Counted from the first letter of the stretch, positions 21,420 to 32,790 are shown. The stretch is 64,000 nucleotides of DNA from Dermatemys mawii (GCA_007922305.1 ML677366.1:13172910-13236909); one strand, 5' to 3'. The notes: generated from the sequence alone by a model not told the origin. A program made the numbers and translations.

Positions 21420-22975
21420 TAGAGCTCAGGAGAAAAGGCTGGGGGGAGGGATCAGAGTTTCCAACGAGGAAGAATAAATTAACAACTAAATACGTGACTA
21501 GGAATGGAATCAATGAGGCAGGGACCTTACAGGGAAGTTGGTAGTAATTAATATAAATCAGAAGCTAGGAACTGTAGAACAGTAATAAGTGAAGCGGAGG
21601 AACACAAGGAGAAATCTATGGACAGAGTTAAGGACAAGAATAAGGATTTTTTTTTTTAATGTATATTAGGAACAAAAAGAATCTGAACAGAGATACTGGT
21701 CCATTACTAGAGGGACATGGTAGAATTATAAATAACAATGCAAACCCCGCCCCCCAAATATTCAATAAATAGTTCTGTTCTATACTGGAGGGAGGGAGGG
21801 GAAGATGATATAATCATATCATATTATCATGAGAACACTTTTTCCATTCCTCTAGTATTTTGGGAAGATATTGACCAGCAGCTACTAAAATTAGACATTT
21901 TATAATCCGCAGATTCAGATAGCCAGCTTTTAAAAAATTCTTGGATGCAAGCTGAGCAGCTCGCTGAACCATTAATGTTGATTTTCAATAGGGCTTGGAA
22001 CACTAGGGAAGTTCCAGTGACTGGAAGAAAGCTAACATTGTACTAGTGTTTAAAAAGGGTAAATATGATGGCCCAGGTAATATAGGCTGGTCAGTTTGGG
22101 GTTGATCGCAGGCAAGATAATGGAGCAGCTGATACAGGACTCAATTAATGAAGAATTACAGGATGGTATTATAATTAATGTCAATTGATATGAATTTGAA
22201 AAATAGATCCTGTTTTAATGAGATTACAAGTTTAGTTGATAAAGGTAATAGCATTGATGCATTAAAATACATTTACTTCGGTAAGGTGTTTGACTTGGTA
22301 TTGTCTTTTGATTAAAAAACTAGAATATAAAATTAACATAGCACACATAAAATGGACTAAAAACTGATAGGTCTCAATGTGTCTGTAAATGGGCAATCAT
22401 TATTGAGTGGGTGTGTTTCTAGTGGGGTCGCACTGTGATTGGGTCTTGGCCTTATGCTAGTTAGCGTTTTTAATCAATTACCAGAAAGAGAACAAAATCA
22501 CTGATAAAGTTTTCAGATAGCACATAACTTCGGGGAGTGGTAAATAATGGAGAGGACACATCACTGAATTGCTTGGTAAGCTTGCAAGCAATGTGTTTTA
22601 ATATGGCCAAATGTTAAAGTTTACATCTAGGAACAAAGCAGGGCATACTTACATGATGGGAGACTATCCTGGGAAGCAGTGACTCTGAAAAAGATTTGGG
22701 GGTCATAGCAAACGGTCAGCTGAACATGAGCTCCCAGTGTGACACTGTGACTAACAGGGCTAATGCGATCCTTGAATGCATAAAGGGGGGAACCTCGAGT
22801 AGGAGCAGAAAGGTTATTTGTATTTGGCACGACCACCGCTGGAATACTGTGTCCAGTTCTGGTGTCCACAATTCAAGAAGAATGTTGATAAATTGGAGAG
22901 GGTTCAGAGAAGAGCTACAAGAATGATTAAAGGAGTAGATAATATGCCTTATAATGATAGTCAAGGAGCTTGCCA
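21420..22975 (+). pseudogene. CR1 LINE ORF2 (reverse transcriptase) remnant
   Basis: About 1.55 kb of sense-strand CR1, truncated at both ends. In order: the region before the RT (21600-21900), the NYRPVS/IPGKIMEQ-type segment (22070-22130), the KAFDLV block (22285-22305), the SSG.ALG.VLGP-type segment (22420-22460), the active-site segment (22507-22530), and the C-terminal block encoding LEYCVQFWCPQFKK (22840-22885) and the RRATRMIKG block (22910-22940). It is dead: there are frameshifts throughout, and at 22507-22530 the FADD motif reads FSDS followed by a stop. CR1 mobilises through target-primed reverse transcription. The 3'UTR and tail are missing; sequence similarity stops at about 22975. 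Confidence 0.85.
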
Positions 22976-23305
22976 CAGAGTCACTCCCCACAGTAGTACC
23001 TCCTGCTGGGCATTTTGGGAATTAGCTCAGTCCCAGCTAGAACCTGCCCTTCTCCAGGTGCTGGGCTCTTTATAGCCCCTTAAGAGGCAATTAACCACTG
23101 GAACAATTTACCACTGCACTGACAAATGGGCATTTCCCACCTCTACCTGCCATGCCACTAGGTAAAGAACACTGAAATACAGGGAGCAATGGCTCAACAC
23201 ATTAATAAACCTTGTACTAATATAAGAAGAAAAATAACATGCTTGCCTTGTTTGGACCACTGATTCATAAAGTCTGAGGATCTATCCCTTTGAGTCCACT
23301 TAGAC

Positions 23306-24014
23306 CAGGGGTGGGCAAACTTTTTGGCCCAAGAGCCACACTGGGGTTCCAAAAGTGTACAGAGGGCTGGGTAGGGAAGGCTGTGCCTCCCCAAACAGCC
23401 TGGACCCTGCCCCCTATCTGTCCCCCACCCACTTCCCACACCCTGACTGCTCCCCTCAGAATCCTTGACCCTTCAACCCCCCACATCCCCTGACTTCCCC
23501 AACCGCTATCCACACCCCCGCCCCCTGACAGGCCCCTCACACCCTATCCAACCCCTCCATTCCCTGTCCCCTGACTGCCCCCTGAGACCTTCTGCCCCTT
23601 ATCCAACCCCCCAGCCCCTTACCACACCGCTCAGATAGGGGTCAGGGTGGTCAGAGGGCAAGGAACAGGGGGGTTGAATGGGGCAGGGATCCCCTGGGAC
23701 AGTCAGGAATGAGAGGAGGAGTTGGATGGGGGGAGCAGTCAGGAGTGGGAGTTCCGAGGGCGTTCAAGGGACAGAGAGCAGGGGGGTGGATGGGGCAGGG
23801 GTCTCGGGGGGAGCCATCAGGAAGGAGAGGGGAGTTTGGATGGGGAAGGAGTCCCAGAGGGGCCGTCAGGGGGCAAGAAGCAGGGAGGGTCAGATATGGG
23901 GCAGCGGCCGTGCCATGCCTAGCTGTTTGAGAGGCACAGTCTCCCCTAACCAGCCCTCCATACAATTTTGGAAACCCAGTGCAGCCTTCAGGCCAAAAAG
24001 TTTGCCCACCTCTG
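23306..24014. mobile_element. hAT-type non-autonomous element, copy 2 of the GTGGGCAAAC family
   Basis: 709 bp with ends CAGGGGTGGGCAAACTTTTT and AAAAAGTTTGCCCACCTCTG, which form an inverted repeat of about 20 bp. Flanking 8-mers ACTTAGAC (23298-23305) and GTTTAGGC (24015-24022) differ by three transitions. The interior is C-rich on the left half and G-rich on the right half, which generates long spurious frames on both strands. Confidence 0.85.
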
Positions 24015-24654
24015 GTTTAGGCCCATGAAACAAGGGGTGCCCGGTGAGTGGAAATGATCAGGTTACCTCTATGGGATCACTACATCCTGGTTATTCTCAC
24101 CTTCTCACTTTGACAGCATGCACAGCTGATTGTGTCCTCAGACTCTGCTCCTGCATTTTGGGGGAGGGAGGGGCATGGAAAGTGGGATTCATGAACATGC
24201 TGTCAAGGGGAAAGAAGGCAGAACTCTGTCTCAGCCTCCTCCAAACTCCTGAGACAATCCACGCGCTGTACTTTTATCTGTATACTTTAGATATGTGTTT
24301 TTCCATGTCCATTTCCTCCATTAATCCCATGCCCCTTGAGAATGAAATGCATTTCCCTCTCATTGTAGCCTTTGTTGCCTCCAGTCTGATTATAGCAGAG
24401 CTGCAAGGTCAGATGGTCCTTTTCTTGTTCATGTGCTAGCTGTGTTAAGTGTCAGTGTTGCACTTTCAGGGAATAGTGTTTACCAGTGGCTCTTGCAGAG
24501 CTAGTAGAGGGAGCACTGCATTGTGTTTGTGTAGGACCATGCCCGAGCCCCATTCATTGCTTATGTTTTGGTAGATATAAGAGAGATAACTCCACCATTA
24601 ACACTGATAAACTAGAGATCACAGGAAAGTAGCATGATCAACACATGGAGCAAA

Positions 24655-24818
24655 AAACAACAACAACAGAAAAGGAGTACTTGTGGCATCTTAGAGGCTA
24701 ACATTTATTTAAGCATAAGTTTTGTGTTAGTCTCTAAGATGCCACAAGTACTCCTGTTTTGTTTTTTTTTTTTTCTTTTGTGGATACAGACTAACACAGC
24801 TGCTACTCTGAAACCTGA
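24655..24818 (+). mobile_element. Penelope-like retroelement fragment, 5'-inverted, copy B (hairpin)
   Basis: The right part, from about 24725, is sense 3' end sequence finishing GCTGCTACTCTGAAACCTG. The left part is reverse complement of upstream sequence. The arms 24674-24705 and 24724-24755 form a hairpin of about 31 bp with one or two mismatches and an 18-bp loop. The inverted arm stops at GCATAAG, just at the place where the hammerhead-like motif of the other copies would begin, so the core is absent. A clear target duplication was not found. Confidence 0.55.
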
Positions 24819-24849
24819 CACACAGCAAAGTTAGGCAATGGCTGTTCAA

Positions 24850-25527
24850 GGGCTTGGTTACACTGGCACTTTATAGCGCTATAAAGCCCCCACAAGTGCT
24901 ATAACCTCCTCCCCGTCCACACTGGCAAGGCACGTAGAGTGCTATAACCGCAGAGTTATAGCGCTCCTGGTAATCCACCTCCGCATGGGGAATAAGGGCT
25001 GTAGCGCAGCTGCTGTAGCGCTACAGCAAGAATGTGGACACCCACTGCGCTACAAGTGATCTCTGGAGATGCCTAGAGCCATTTAAGGCAATTGACATCT
25101 CTTTCCTTTGTTTTGAACTCGGCTGGAGGAATGCGGAAGTACCTCTTTAGAGAGTTTCTCTCTTAACTCGGCAGATAAGCAATGCAAATATTTAAGGAGG
25201 GAGCCTGTGTGAAAACAAAGCCTTCTGTGAACGGAGGCTCGCTGACAGGCTTTCAGAAGAACAGAAAAACCACTGTCTCTCTCCCTCCACATACACACAA
25301 CGCGTCCCCCCTCACCCCCGTTGTTTAAAAAGCATGTTGCACCCAGCTGAATGCTGGGATATCTGCCCTAATGCGCTGCTCTTAATGCCACATTAAGTGC
25401 CCCAAACGTGGCCATGCTATACCGCAGGAGCATCTGAGTGTGGACATACAATAGCGCTATACATATTACTGTATAAGGGGACCGCTATAACCAATAGCAC
25501 TATAATCTTGTAAGTGTAACCATACCC
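24850..25527. mobile_element. Harbinger-type non-autonomous MITE, copy 2
   Basis: 678 bp, aligned end to end with 538-1211 and in the same orientation. The ends are GGGCTTGGTTACAC and GTGTAACCATACCC. Flanking trimers CAA and TTA do not match, so the target duplication has decayed or the flank was altered. Several AGCGCT palindromes are intact, others have become AGTGCT or AGAGTGCT. It lies about 30 bp from the Penelope-like hairpin. Confidence 0.75.
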
Positions 25528-27190
25528 TTAGTCACAGGCCTCACCAATTCACTCTAACGGTAGATAATTCACTTCACTTGTCTAGAAGTGAGGGTAATAG
25601 TTACTTACCCCCAAAGCAAGGGTCAGTGTGAGCCCTGCTATTACTTATTTGTACAGCATCAGTGTCCTAGGCACTTTACACACAGATACAAAGACATAGT
25701 CCCTATCTCCCCAGGGCTACCAAGCTTTGAGAGATATTGTACATAAAGAGAGGGAGAAGGAAAAGAGCAATGGGATTAATAGTGGCAGTAAGTGTCCATC
25801 CTATTATTGTGCATTTAAAAATGTTTGATGCACTGATTTTTTCAATAGGACAGGAGTGCTAGACAGAGGGGTGACCCTAGGAGGCTCAATTAATGTTTAT
25901 AAAGCATTTGAATAGCTTCAAAAGGAAGCATTACTGAACCCAGCTTACCAACACACAACAGTAAAGGTGCATCTACACATCCACAGCACTGCTACAGCTG
26001 GCCAGGGTCAACTGACATAGGCTTGCAGGACTCTAGCTGTAGGGCTAGTGAAGTGAAGCTAGCTAGGGTAGAGCCCATATAGCTACACAGTAATTTTGAA
26101 GCCCAAGAGCCAAAGTAAGCTGACTTGAGTTTTTCAGCCAGCCTTCCTTAAACTATTATGGTGGGAAGGTTTCTCTTGAATGTTTCTAATATATCTATCT
26201 CCATATTACCTAAGCATTATTTGTTCTAGGCTTCATAAATATCACTAACTCATTTCCCTACAGCAGCCTCATCTGTATTAACAGCAGCCATCCCCCTATA
26301 CTCCATATTCCAGCCCCCATAGCAAAAGAAAAAGCCTAGCCATATTGAACTAGCCTTTTATACCTCTGCCCCAGGACCAACCAGGCTCAGGTTTTTCTGG
26401 GTAGGTGATTCTCTAGCACCGCCCTATTTGTTCTCCTCTATAAATCAATAGCTGCCCTGCCCCTTCCCCTAAGGGGAGGTGTATCCAGTGTTCTCAGATT
26501 AGCAGCCTGGTTTGAGGTTTTGGGGTTTCTCTCTTATCTGAGCTAAATTTAGGGGCCATTGTCTGTGAATCATCAGCCAAGCTCCTTATTTACATAGGAT
26601 TCTATCTCAGTGAGGTGCCGCATTAAAAGCAACTGGTAGAGCTTTTTCTTTCCCTGCAGAGGTGTGTGAGTGTGCTAAACTCATCTAATTAGAACTGGGA
26701 TTGGCCTAAGAAAGCCAGTGTCAGACCCTACTGCCCTAGAGTCCATATTGCCTAAATCTTACCCCAGGCTCTCCGATCCTTTTGCCTGCCTGCTGTGAAC
26801 AGCTTTTCAGTCAGAGTCAGGCAAGGTCACTCTTCAGGTCTTAATTTTCTTAGTGCTGTCTCTTTAACCCCTTCTCTAATGCACCAATAATGTTTGCTGG
26901 ATCCTCTGCCTGAACCGGGGTCCTTTTGGCTTTCTCTTTTCTCTGCTGCCAATCATGTGAATTGGGGGGAGTGACTGCTAGCTGTAAGCACATTTTATTT
27001 CCCCCCAAATGAAATTTCAGGCAGCGTGGTAGGTTGGCTAGAGGTCAAAGGCAGGGAGACATTCATGAGCTGAGCCCTTCTTCTGGGGTTGGCATTAGGA
27101 GAGGCAAGCACTAGTGCTACAGTGGGAGCCACCAATGAGCTGAACTGGGTGCTGTGAAGGTAGTATCAAGAGGGAGGGAGGAGTATAAGC
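25528..27190. other. Intergenic with weak repeat traces
   Basis: A reverse-orientation L2/MIR-type tail (TGTCCTAGGCACTTTACACA) lies at about 25640-25745. 25966-26110 begins GGTGCATCTACACATCC and resembles a decayed GTCTACAC-type MITE. Nothing else is recognised. Confidence 0.4.
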
Positions 27191-27194
27191 ACTC

Positions 27195-27360
27195 AGAGCT
27201 AGATATGGGACCCATCTGCTCCAAAAGATGCAGGATGTGGGGCAGGGTATGCAAATCAGGACTGAGGTGCCTTAGTAGAGCTGCACTGGGTTTAAGGCTT
27301 GCAGTGCAGCAGGAGTTGTGGGTCAGGGTTGAGGTGTTCTGGCAGATGGTGTGAGAGGCC
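27195..27360. repeat. Unnamed ~70-bp repeat, two degenerate units
   Basis: TATGCAAATCAGGACTGAGG-TGCCTTAGTAGAGCTG followed by GAGTTGTGGGTCAGGGTTGAGG-TGTTCTGGCAGATGG; same unit as 16955, 29285 and 31815. Confidence 0.4.
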
Positions 27361-29284
27361 TGCACTAGCTTAGACCTAGCTGTGCAATTCCTTCTTTACT
27401 TTCATGGGTGCCAAAACTTCCTAAATATTTATAATGAAAGGAAGAGCTCCTCAGTGGTTGTGACTGTCTGGCAGCTGTGGTCAGACTATACTATGCAGCT
27501 ACACATGCACTGAAGTTCCAGTGAGATGGGGCGTTCTCTTGCTCAACAGGTGTGACTGATACTGAGACTGACTGGGAGCAGACATATATAAGAGATAGGT
27601 CCAACAAGCTCAGCAGCTTCCCTGGGGGCTTTGTACATTAGGTGATCATAAGTAGTGTCAGCAGCTTAACATCTGTTACTTAAAAGAAATCAAAGAAAGC
27701 ATAGATTGCTGTATTGGGAAGATTTTAACTCTCATACACACACTTCTGATTGTTATTTTTTTTTTCCCCCTGAAAAGCTTGATAGGGTTTAGGTGATATG
27801 GCAGGTTAATGCTACACCTTGAGTTCTCAGAGGCCGGAGTTCAAAATGGTGTGGATCACAAGCACAGAGATCAAGGACTAGAATAACAGAAGTAATGCAC
27901 ATTAGGATGTATGGGTACTGGTTCAGCTATGTGGAGGAACTGGAACAGCAGGGAAGGCTCTGATTCCACAGACTATGAGTGAGTGACCATCACTGACAGA
28001 GTTGGGGAGCAGGAAAACTTGTATCTACCCCTGACTCTCTTGCTTCAACATTTACCAAATACTTTCAAAAGAAAAACCAAGGAACACCTAGTTGGTTGTT
28101 CCAAATTAGAAAGAAGAGGTTGATTAGCCTTAAGTTTGCTGCTGTTTGGGAGTAAAACACACTGGGCTTAAATGTATTCCCATTGAATTCAGTGGCAAAA
28201 CTTCATCCATTTCTTCATAGAAGCAGGCCCCTGTGTATAAATCCTCTATTAATTTACACTCTGAGTCCTGACCATTCCTTGTGGATCATAGTTATGCAGG
28301 GCTCTGTCCCTTCCAGGCTGGTTCTGCTTTATCTTCATGCGCATAAGGCCTCTTGGATTCTGATTTGCAGAATAGCTATTTGTGTGCATATCTCCCACTC
28401 CCCGCCCTTCCTCCTCCTCACTTTTCCTAGGTGAGAAATGCCGGAGCTGCCTTACAGGTGATTTTATTAGGCAGCAGAGTGAAGGTGTCCCAGGAGCTTC
28501 CAAGCTCTTTGATTTATTTCTCCTTTGTGATCAAACCTTAAAAAAAAGCCCTTTGTCAGCATTTACGTCCCAGAAACTGGGTGAATGCAGCTCCTGAGTG
28601 CTGTCCAGTCCCGCCTGACTGACAGTGCCAGCAGAATGTGGGAGGGGAGGAGAGAGACAAGCCCTGTATTCATTTCACACTAACACGCTAATCATCTTTG
28701 CTCAATTTCTAAAACCAATAGCCCTTTTCCTTTTCTCTTTCAACTTTTCTGCCTGCGATGTGCACCAGCCCCACTTCAGGGACTATACAGTGTTTGCAAA
28801 GGATACTGTGTACAGGGCTGAGAAGAATACCATGATGTGTAGAAGTCTAGCAAAATTTGGCTTGAAGAGGAGTAAGTGCTCTATGCTTGTAAAAGGCCCA
28901 TTTAATTCACTTTCCCCATTCCCCCTCCCCCGCCTCTCAGCCTTACTGGCCTCCAGGACACAGGGACTTTTATTACACTATGAAATACCGGGAATGTGAA
29001 GTGATTGAACAGTTTTAAGGGAAAATGCGTCACTTCTGACTGGCCATCAACCCTCCATGCCTGCTGCCACACACCTACGCTCCGCATAGCCAACAGGAAG
29101 GCTTGTCTGGCCAAGATCTGCTTTGAGCTGAAAGTCACACACAGGTGGGGTTTCTGTTTTAATGGGAAGGGCTTGGTCAGCAGTGTTTCTGGTCAACCCT
29201 TGGTACAGTTAACAGCACCCAAAGAGACTACAACAGCACAGCCATTTGGTAATTCACCCCTTCGTTGGTGGGCATGGGATGTGG
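27361..29284. other. Intergenic, nothing recognised
   Basis: No exon or well-preserved repeat. The 124-codon frame at 28625-28999 has no recognisable domain. Confidence 0.4.
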
Positions 29285-29460
29285 CAGGAAAGCTTGAGGG
29301 TGCAGAGCTGCATAAGGGCCCGGGACTGGAAAAACAGGGGGTGCTGCAAATCAGGGCTGAGGGGCACTACCAGAGCTGCGTGAGAAACCAGAACTGGGAC
29401 TGCTGGGGTAGAGATGAGCTGCAGATTAGGATAGAGATGCTTTAGCAAAGCTTTATGGGA
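29285..29460. repeat. Unnamed ~70-bp repeat, at least two units in tandem
   Basis: Units read GGTGCTGCAAATCAGGGCTG, AGGGGCACTACCAGAGCTG and then GATGAGCTGCAGATTAGG, ATAGAGATGCTTTAGCAAAG. This is the clearest tandem example of the family. It ends next to an L2-like remnant. Confidence 0.45.
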
Positions 29461-29494
29461 GTTCCCGGTCACAAGGGCTGCTGCTAGAAACAAC

Positions 29495-29960
29495 TTGGCT
29501 AAGTTTATCTGGACCCTGGTCATCTTCTGTTACTCCAGTGACCTCCTGGCCAGTCCTCTCGAACCCCCTTTGCTTCTCCAGTTCGTCCAAAATATAGCTG
29601 CTAATAGTATCATCCTCACTCAATGCTCTGAACGTGCCTCTCCTCATCTCCCACATCCTTCTTTGGGCTCCCCTTCCCTTACCCAATTGAGGTTACCTCT
29701 CTTGTCTCCCTTGCAAGGCTCTGCCCTCCTCCATCTCAGTGTACGTACATCTTGGCCCTGCACTTTAGGGTATCTCCCCAGCCTGCTCTGCTCTGCCAGC
29801 AATGCCAGCCTCAATGCATCTTGCTATCCTCCTGCTGCCACGTCTATGCTGCCTCCTATGCATGGTATGAGCTCCCTGCCCTGGTTTGTCAAGCTCCTTG
29901 CCCCATTGAAATCCTTCCCCAACTATGACGTCTCTGTGATGCTGTGACCGTTGTGGAATT
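29495..29960 (+). pseudogene. L2-like LINE ORF2 C-terminal remnant
   Basis: The frame begins with a segment LQFVQNIAA..IILT..S, which matches the LQ-VQNAAARLLT block in the C-terminal part of L2-type reverse-transcriptase proteins. After it, homology decays and stops or shifts appear. An old, inactive fragment. The frame stays open for 150 codons, which probably reflects chance and not a retained function. Confidence 0.5.
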
Positions 29961-30415
29961 GCTCTGCACTAAACTCAAACACTGAGGTGCAACCATTGTC
30001 TGAACATTACACGTGGCCTGGGCAGGGAGGTAACATTGCTGTATATGGTGGCTTATTAGAATTTCCGCTATGACTGTTTTAAGCTGATATAGCAGGTGGC
30101 TGCAGGATTGCGGGAAGAGCATACAGGAAAACAACGCAATAGCTCTAGATCAGGATACCCAGCCAGCACCTCCTTGAAAGACAAGGGGGCAGGCTGCTAG
30201 CTTCAAGAATCCTGTTTCCAGCTTTGTTTTGCCAACACGAGGAGCCTGGAGATCAACAGCACACTACTGGGTTCAAAGGTGCTGTTCAGGGGAAAAGGAG
30301 GTGCCTGGAGGGTTCCCTTGTCAGAGGCTGTCTAGGGAGACCGGCTGACCCAGAGAGACTCTGCAGAGGGAGTCTAAAAAAGCTGGGCCTTCTCAGGGAG
30401 TCATATGCCTCTGGG

Positions 30416-30657
30416 CAAGGGTTCTCAGACTGTGGGTCAGGACCCCAAAGCGGGTTGTGACCCAGAGCCAACGTTAAACTTGTGGGGGCCCAGGGCTGAC
30501 GCCAAAGCCTGAACTCCTCTGCCTGGGCTGAAGCCCAAGCCCGAGGGCTTCAGCCCACGGTGCGGGGCTCCGGTGCCACCCAGTTGTCCTGCTTGGGGTG
30601 TCAGGAGAACTTGTTGTCAGAAGGTTGTCGCAGCGCAATGAAGTTGGAGAACTGCTG
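30416..30657. mobile_element. hAT-type short element
   Basis: 242 bp with ends CAAGGGTTCTCAGACTGTGG and GTTGGAGAACTGCTG, inverted repeats of the CAGNGGTTCTCAAACT type. Flanking 8-mers CCTCTGGG (30408-30415) and CCTTAGGG (30658-30665) agree at 6 of 8. Confidence 0.7.
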
Positions 30658-31189
30658 CCTTAGGGAAAACTTAAACATGCGTACAGTCTGTTTTGTTGTT
30701 TTAAGAGCTGTTTTCTCTGAAATACTGCGGTTCTAACTAAACGATACTTTGCTTCAAGGAGGCTGCCTGGTCATTATATTAATCACTGGTCCCTGCTTCA
30801 GAGGGTCTGAGTCTCTGCCAGACCTGCTGAGGTAATCTCCATTGGTATGAGGGCACAGCAATCCAGAGCCCCGTCTGAGAGTGGAGCATCCTGTGATTCC
30901 ATCAGAGCCAGACAGCAGCCCCAGGGCTGAGCCTCAGGAGGGGTGCGCTCGACATGACCGCGAGGGGTCAGTGGTGCAGTTCGCCTGGGAACGGTGACAA
31001 CGGCTCACAAACTGTGAGACGTTAATAAGCATCCCTCCCAGCATGTCCCATCTGACCTGTTTGTTTCCGGTATCGTGTGAGCTGCTACATCAGAGCTGGG
31101 TGCATTGCTGGCACTTAATCCCTGATAGCACGGGCCTGGGGTGAGTTGCGATCCGAACTGCCCAGCTAGGCTAATACAATATGCCCCCC

Positions 31190-31360
31190 TCTTGAGGAGC
31201 ACGTGGAATATTCAGCTGGCACGGAATGAGGCTGCTCACCTCCAGAGCAGGGTGGGTCATTGTGAGCCCATAGAAAACACCTGCCCCCGTTATTTGTTGA
31301 CTGTCTGTGCTCTTCCAAGGACAATTCCAGTTGCTAATTATAATCTTCCAAGCCCTACAA
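31190..31360 (+). pseudogene. L2-like LINE ORF2 C-terminal remnant
   Basis: Two frames cover the L2 C-terminal block. One reads IQLARNEAAHL, like LQ-VQNAAARLL. After a frameshift another reads QFQLLIIIFQALQDG, like QFKLLLLVYKALNG. An ancient inactive remnant in the same orientation as the one at 29495. Confidence 0.5.
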
Positions 31361-31374
31361 GATGGGGGATTCAT

Positions 31375-31480
31375 TTAGAGTCTGGGGACTGGACCCTCCG
31401 CTGGCATTAATTGGTGTAGTTACCTTGGAGACAGTGGAGCTACGCCAGTTTACACCAGATAAGGATCTAGTTCTGTTTCT
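31375..31480. repeat. Dispersed GGTGTAAAT/GTGTAGTTACC-type repeat fragment
   Basis: GGACTGGACCCTCCGCTGGC ... GTGTAGTTACCTTGGAGAC ... TTTACACCAGATAAGGATCT. The same arrangement is at 62680-62765 (GGACCCTGCACTGGTGTAAA ... ATAGCTCCTTTGGAGTC ... GAGGATCTGACC) and in part at 61240-61290. Such elements are widespread in sauropsid genomes; I do not give a name. Confidence 0.4.
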
Positions 31481-31814
31481 TTCCCTGCTGTTCAATCATG
31501 GCAATTGTGCTTCCCCGGAGCACGCTTTTTATTGTGACCTGAGTTTACTTCATCCCTTGCCTTCTAGGACACGCCATCCTCCAGATCCCCAAGTGTTTTG
31601 AATTTGGCTCTTGATTAATTGACTCCATTGGACATACTATTAAAGCCAGAGATTTCGCTGGGCAAGGCGATGGATGCTGCGTAGCTGCACTGAGACGACT
31701 CACATGTTTTTGTTTGCTTTTAATAAGCTGCACGGCGCCCGGCTGCTGCACTCTACCGGCCCCACACAAAGCCCTAAAAATAAACCCAGCAAATAAATAA
31801 CATTAGCTGTGTGG

Positions 31815-31885
31815 GAGGCCAGGTCTGCAGGAGCAGGTGCTGCAGGTCAGAGGTGCGTCGGCAGAGCTGTGCGTGGGAATCTTGC
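31815..31885. repeat. Unnamed ~70-bp repeat, single unit
   Basis: GGTGCTGCAGGTCAGAGGTG followed by CGTCGGCAGAGCTGTGCGTG; the best-preserved single unit of the family at 16955, 27195 and 29285. Confidence 0.4.
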
Positions 31886-31997
31886 ACAGTGCCTGCCCAT
31901 ACAATGCCTGATGCTATCTGAAATGTTTGCAAATGCTTTTAATTCTGTCCGTGGACCAAGCTGTGAGTGAGGCACACAGCAAAGCCATGAAGTGGGC

Positions 31998-32014
31998 GTG
32001 TGTGTGTGTGTGTG
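31998..32014. repeat. (GT)n microsatellite followed by G run
   Basis: About eight GT units and then seven G. Confidence 0.9.
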
Positions 32015-32161
32015 GGGGGGTCATTCTGGGCATCTGGAGGGGCTGGAGATGAGACACAAAAAGAATGAGACTCATGAGCAGCAATAGGCCTGAACCCCAG
32101 TATTCAGATCTGGGTCAGAACATCACCCAAAATTCAGGGTGCTGGACCTTGGATGTTGATT

Positions 32162-32790
32162 TGATTCATAGATTTTAAGGCCAGAAAGGGCTGTTAGATC
32201 ATCTAATCCAGGGATCGGCAACCTTTGGCATGCAACCCATTAGGGAAAGCCGCTGGCGGGCCGGGACAGTTTGTTTACCTGCAGCATCTGTAGCTGATCG
32301 CAGCTCCGACAGGCCACGGTTCACTGGTCCAGGCCAATAGGGGCTATGGTAAGCAACGGCCAGCACATCCCTCGACCTGCGCTGCTTTCCGCAGCCCCCA
32401 GTGGCCTGGGATGGTGACCATGGGCAGTGGGAGCTGTGATCGACCAAACCTGTGGACACTGCAGGTAAACAAACCATCCTGGCCCGCCAGGGGCTTTCCC
32501 TGGCTGGCTGCATGCCAAAGGGTGCCGATCCCTGATGTAATCTGACTTCCCTGTATGCCACAGGCCATAGAAGCTCGCCCAGTTAGCACTGTGTTGAGCT
32601 CAACGATATATGCTTGACAAAAGCAGATCTTCAAGAAAGGTAGCCATTCTTGACGTGAAAATATCAAAAGATGGAGAATCCACCACTTCCCTTGGTAGCT
32701 TGCTCCAATGGTTAAGCACCCTCACCATTAAAAGGTTTTGTGCCTTATTTCTAATTTGAATTTGGCTGGTTTTAATTTCCAGCCTTTGGT
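32162..32790 (-). mobile_element. CR1-type LINE 3' end, interrupted by a hAT element
   Basis: Read on the minus strand this ends in a TATGAATC-like tail, the remnant of the ATTCTATG repeat that closes CR1. It covers 32162-32208 and continues at 32543 to about 32790 (AGAATCCACCACTTCCCTTG, TGCTCCAATGGTTAA and GCCTTATTTCTAATTTGAAT blocks). The hAT at 32209-32534 was inserted into it. Only 3' non-coding sequence is preserved. Confidence 0.6.
32209..32534. mobile_element. hAT-type foldback element
   Basis: 326 bp, almost wholly palindromic: CAGGGATCGGCAACCTTTGG at one end pairs with CCAAAGGGTGCCGATCCCTG at the other, and GGGCCGGGACAGTTTGTTTACC pairs with its mirror at about 32465-32490. Flanking 8-mers ATCTAATC (32201-32208) and ATGTAATC (32535-32542) agree at 7 of 8. 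Confidence 0.85.

Noticed and set aside
23651..24028. Overlapping frames of 104 and 116 codons
   Set aside because: They lie in the G-rich right half of the hAT copy at 23306-24014 and reflect composition.
24850..25527. CRISPR-like or satellite array because of repeated AGCGCT
   Set aside because: Spacing is irregular, the element has transposon ends, and this is vertebrate DNA.
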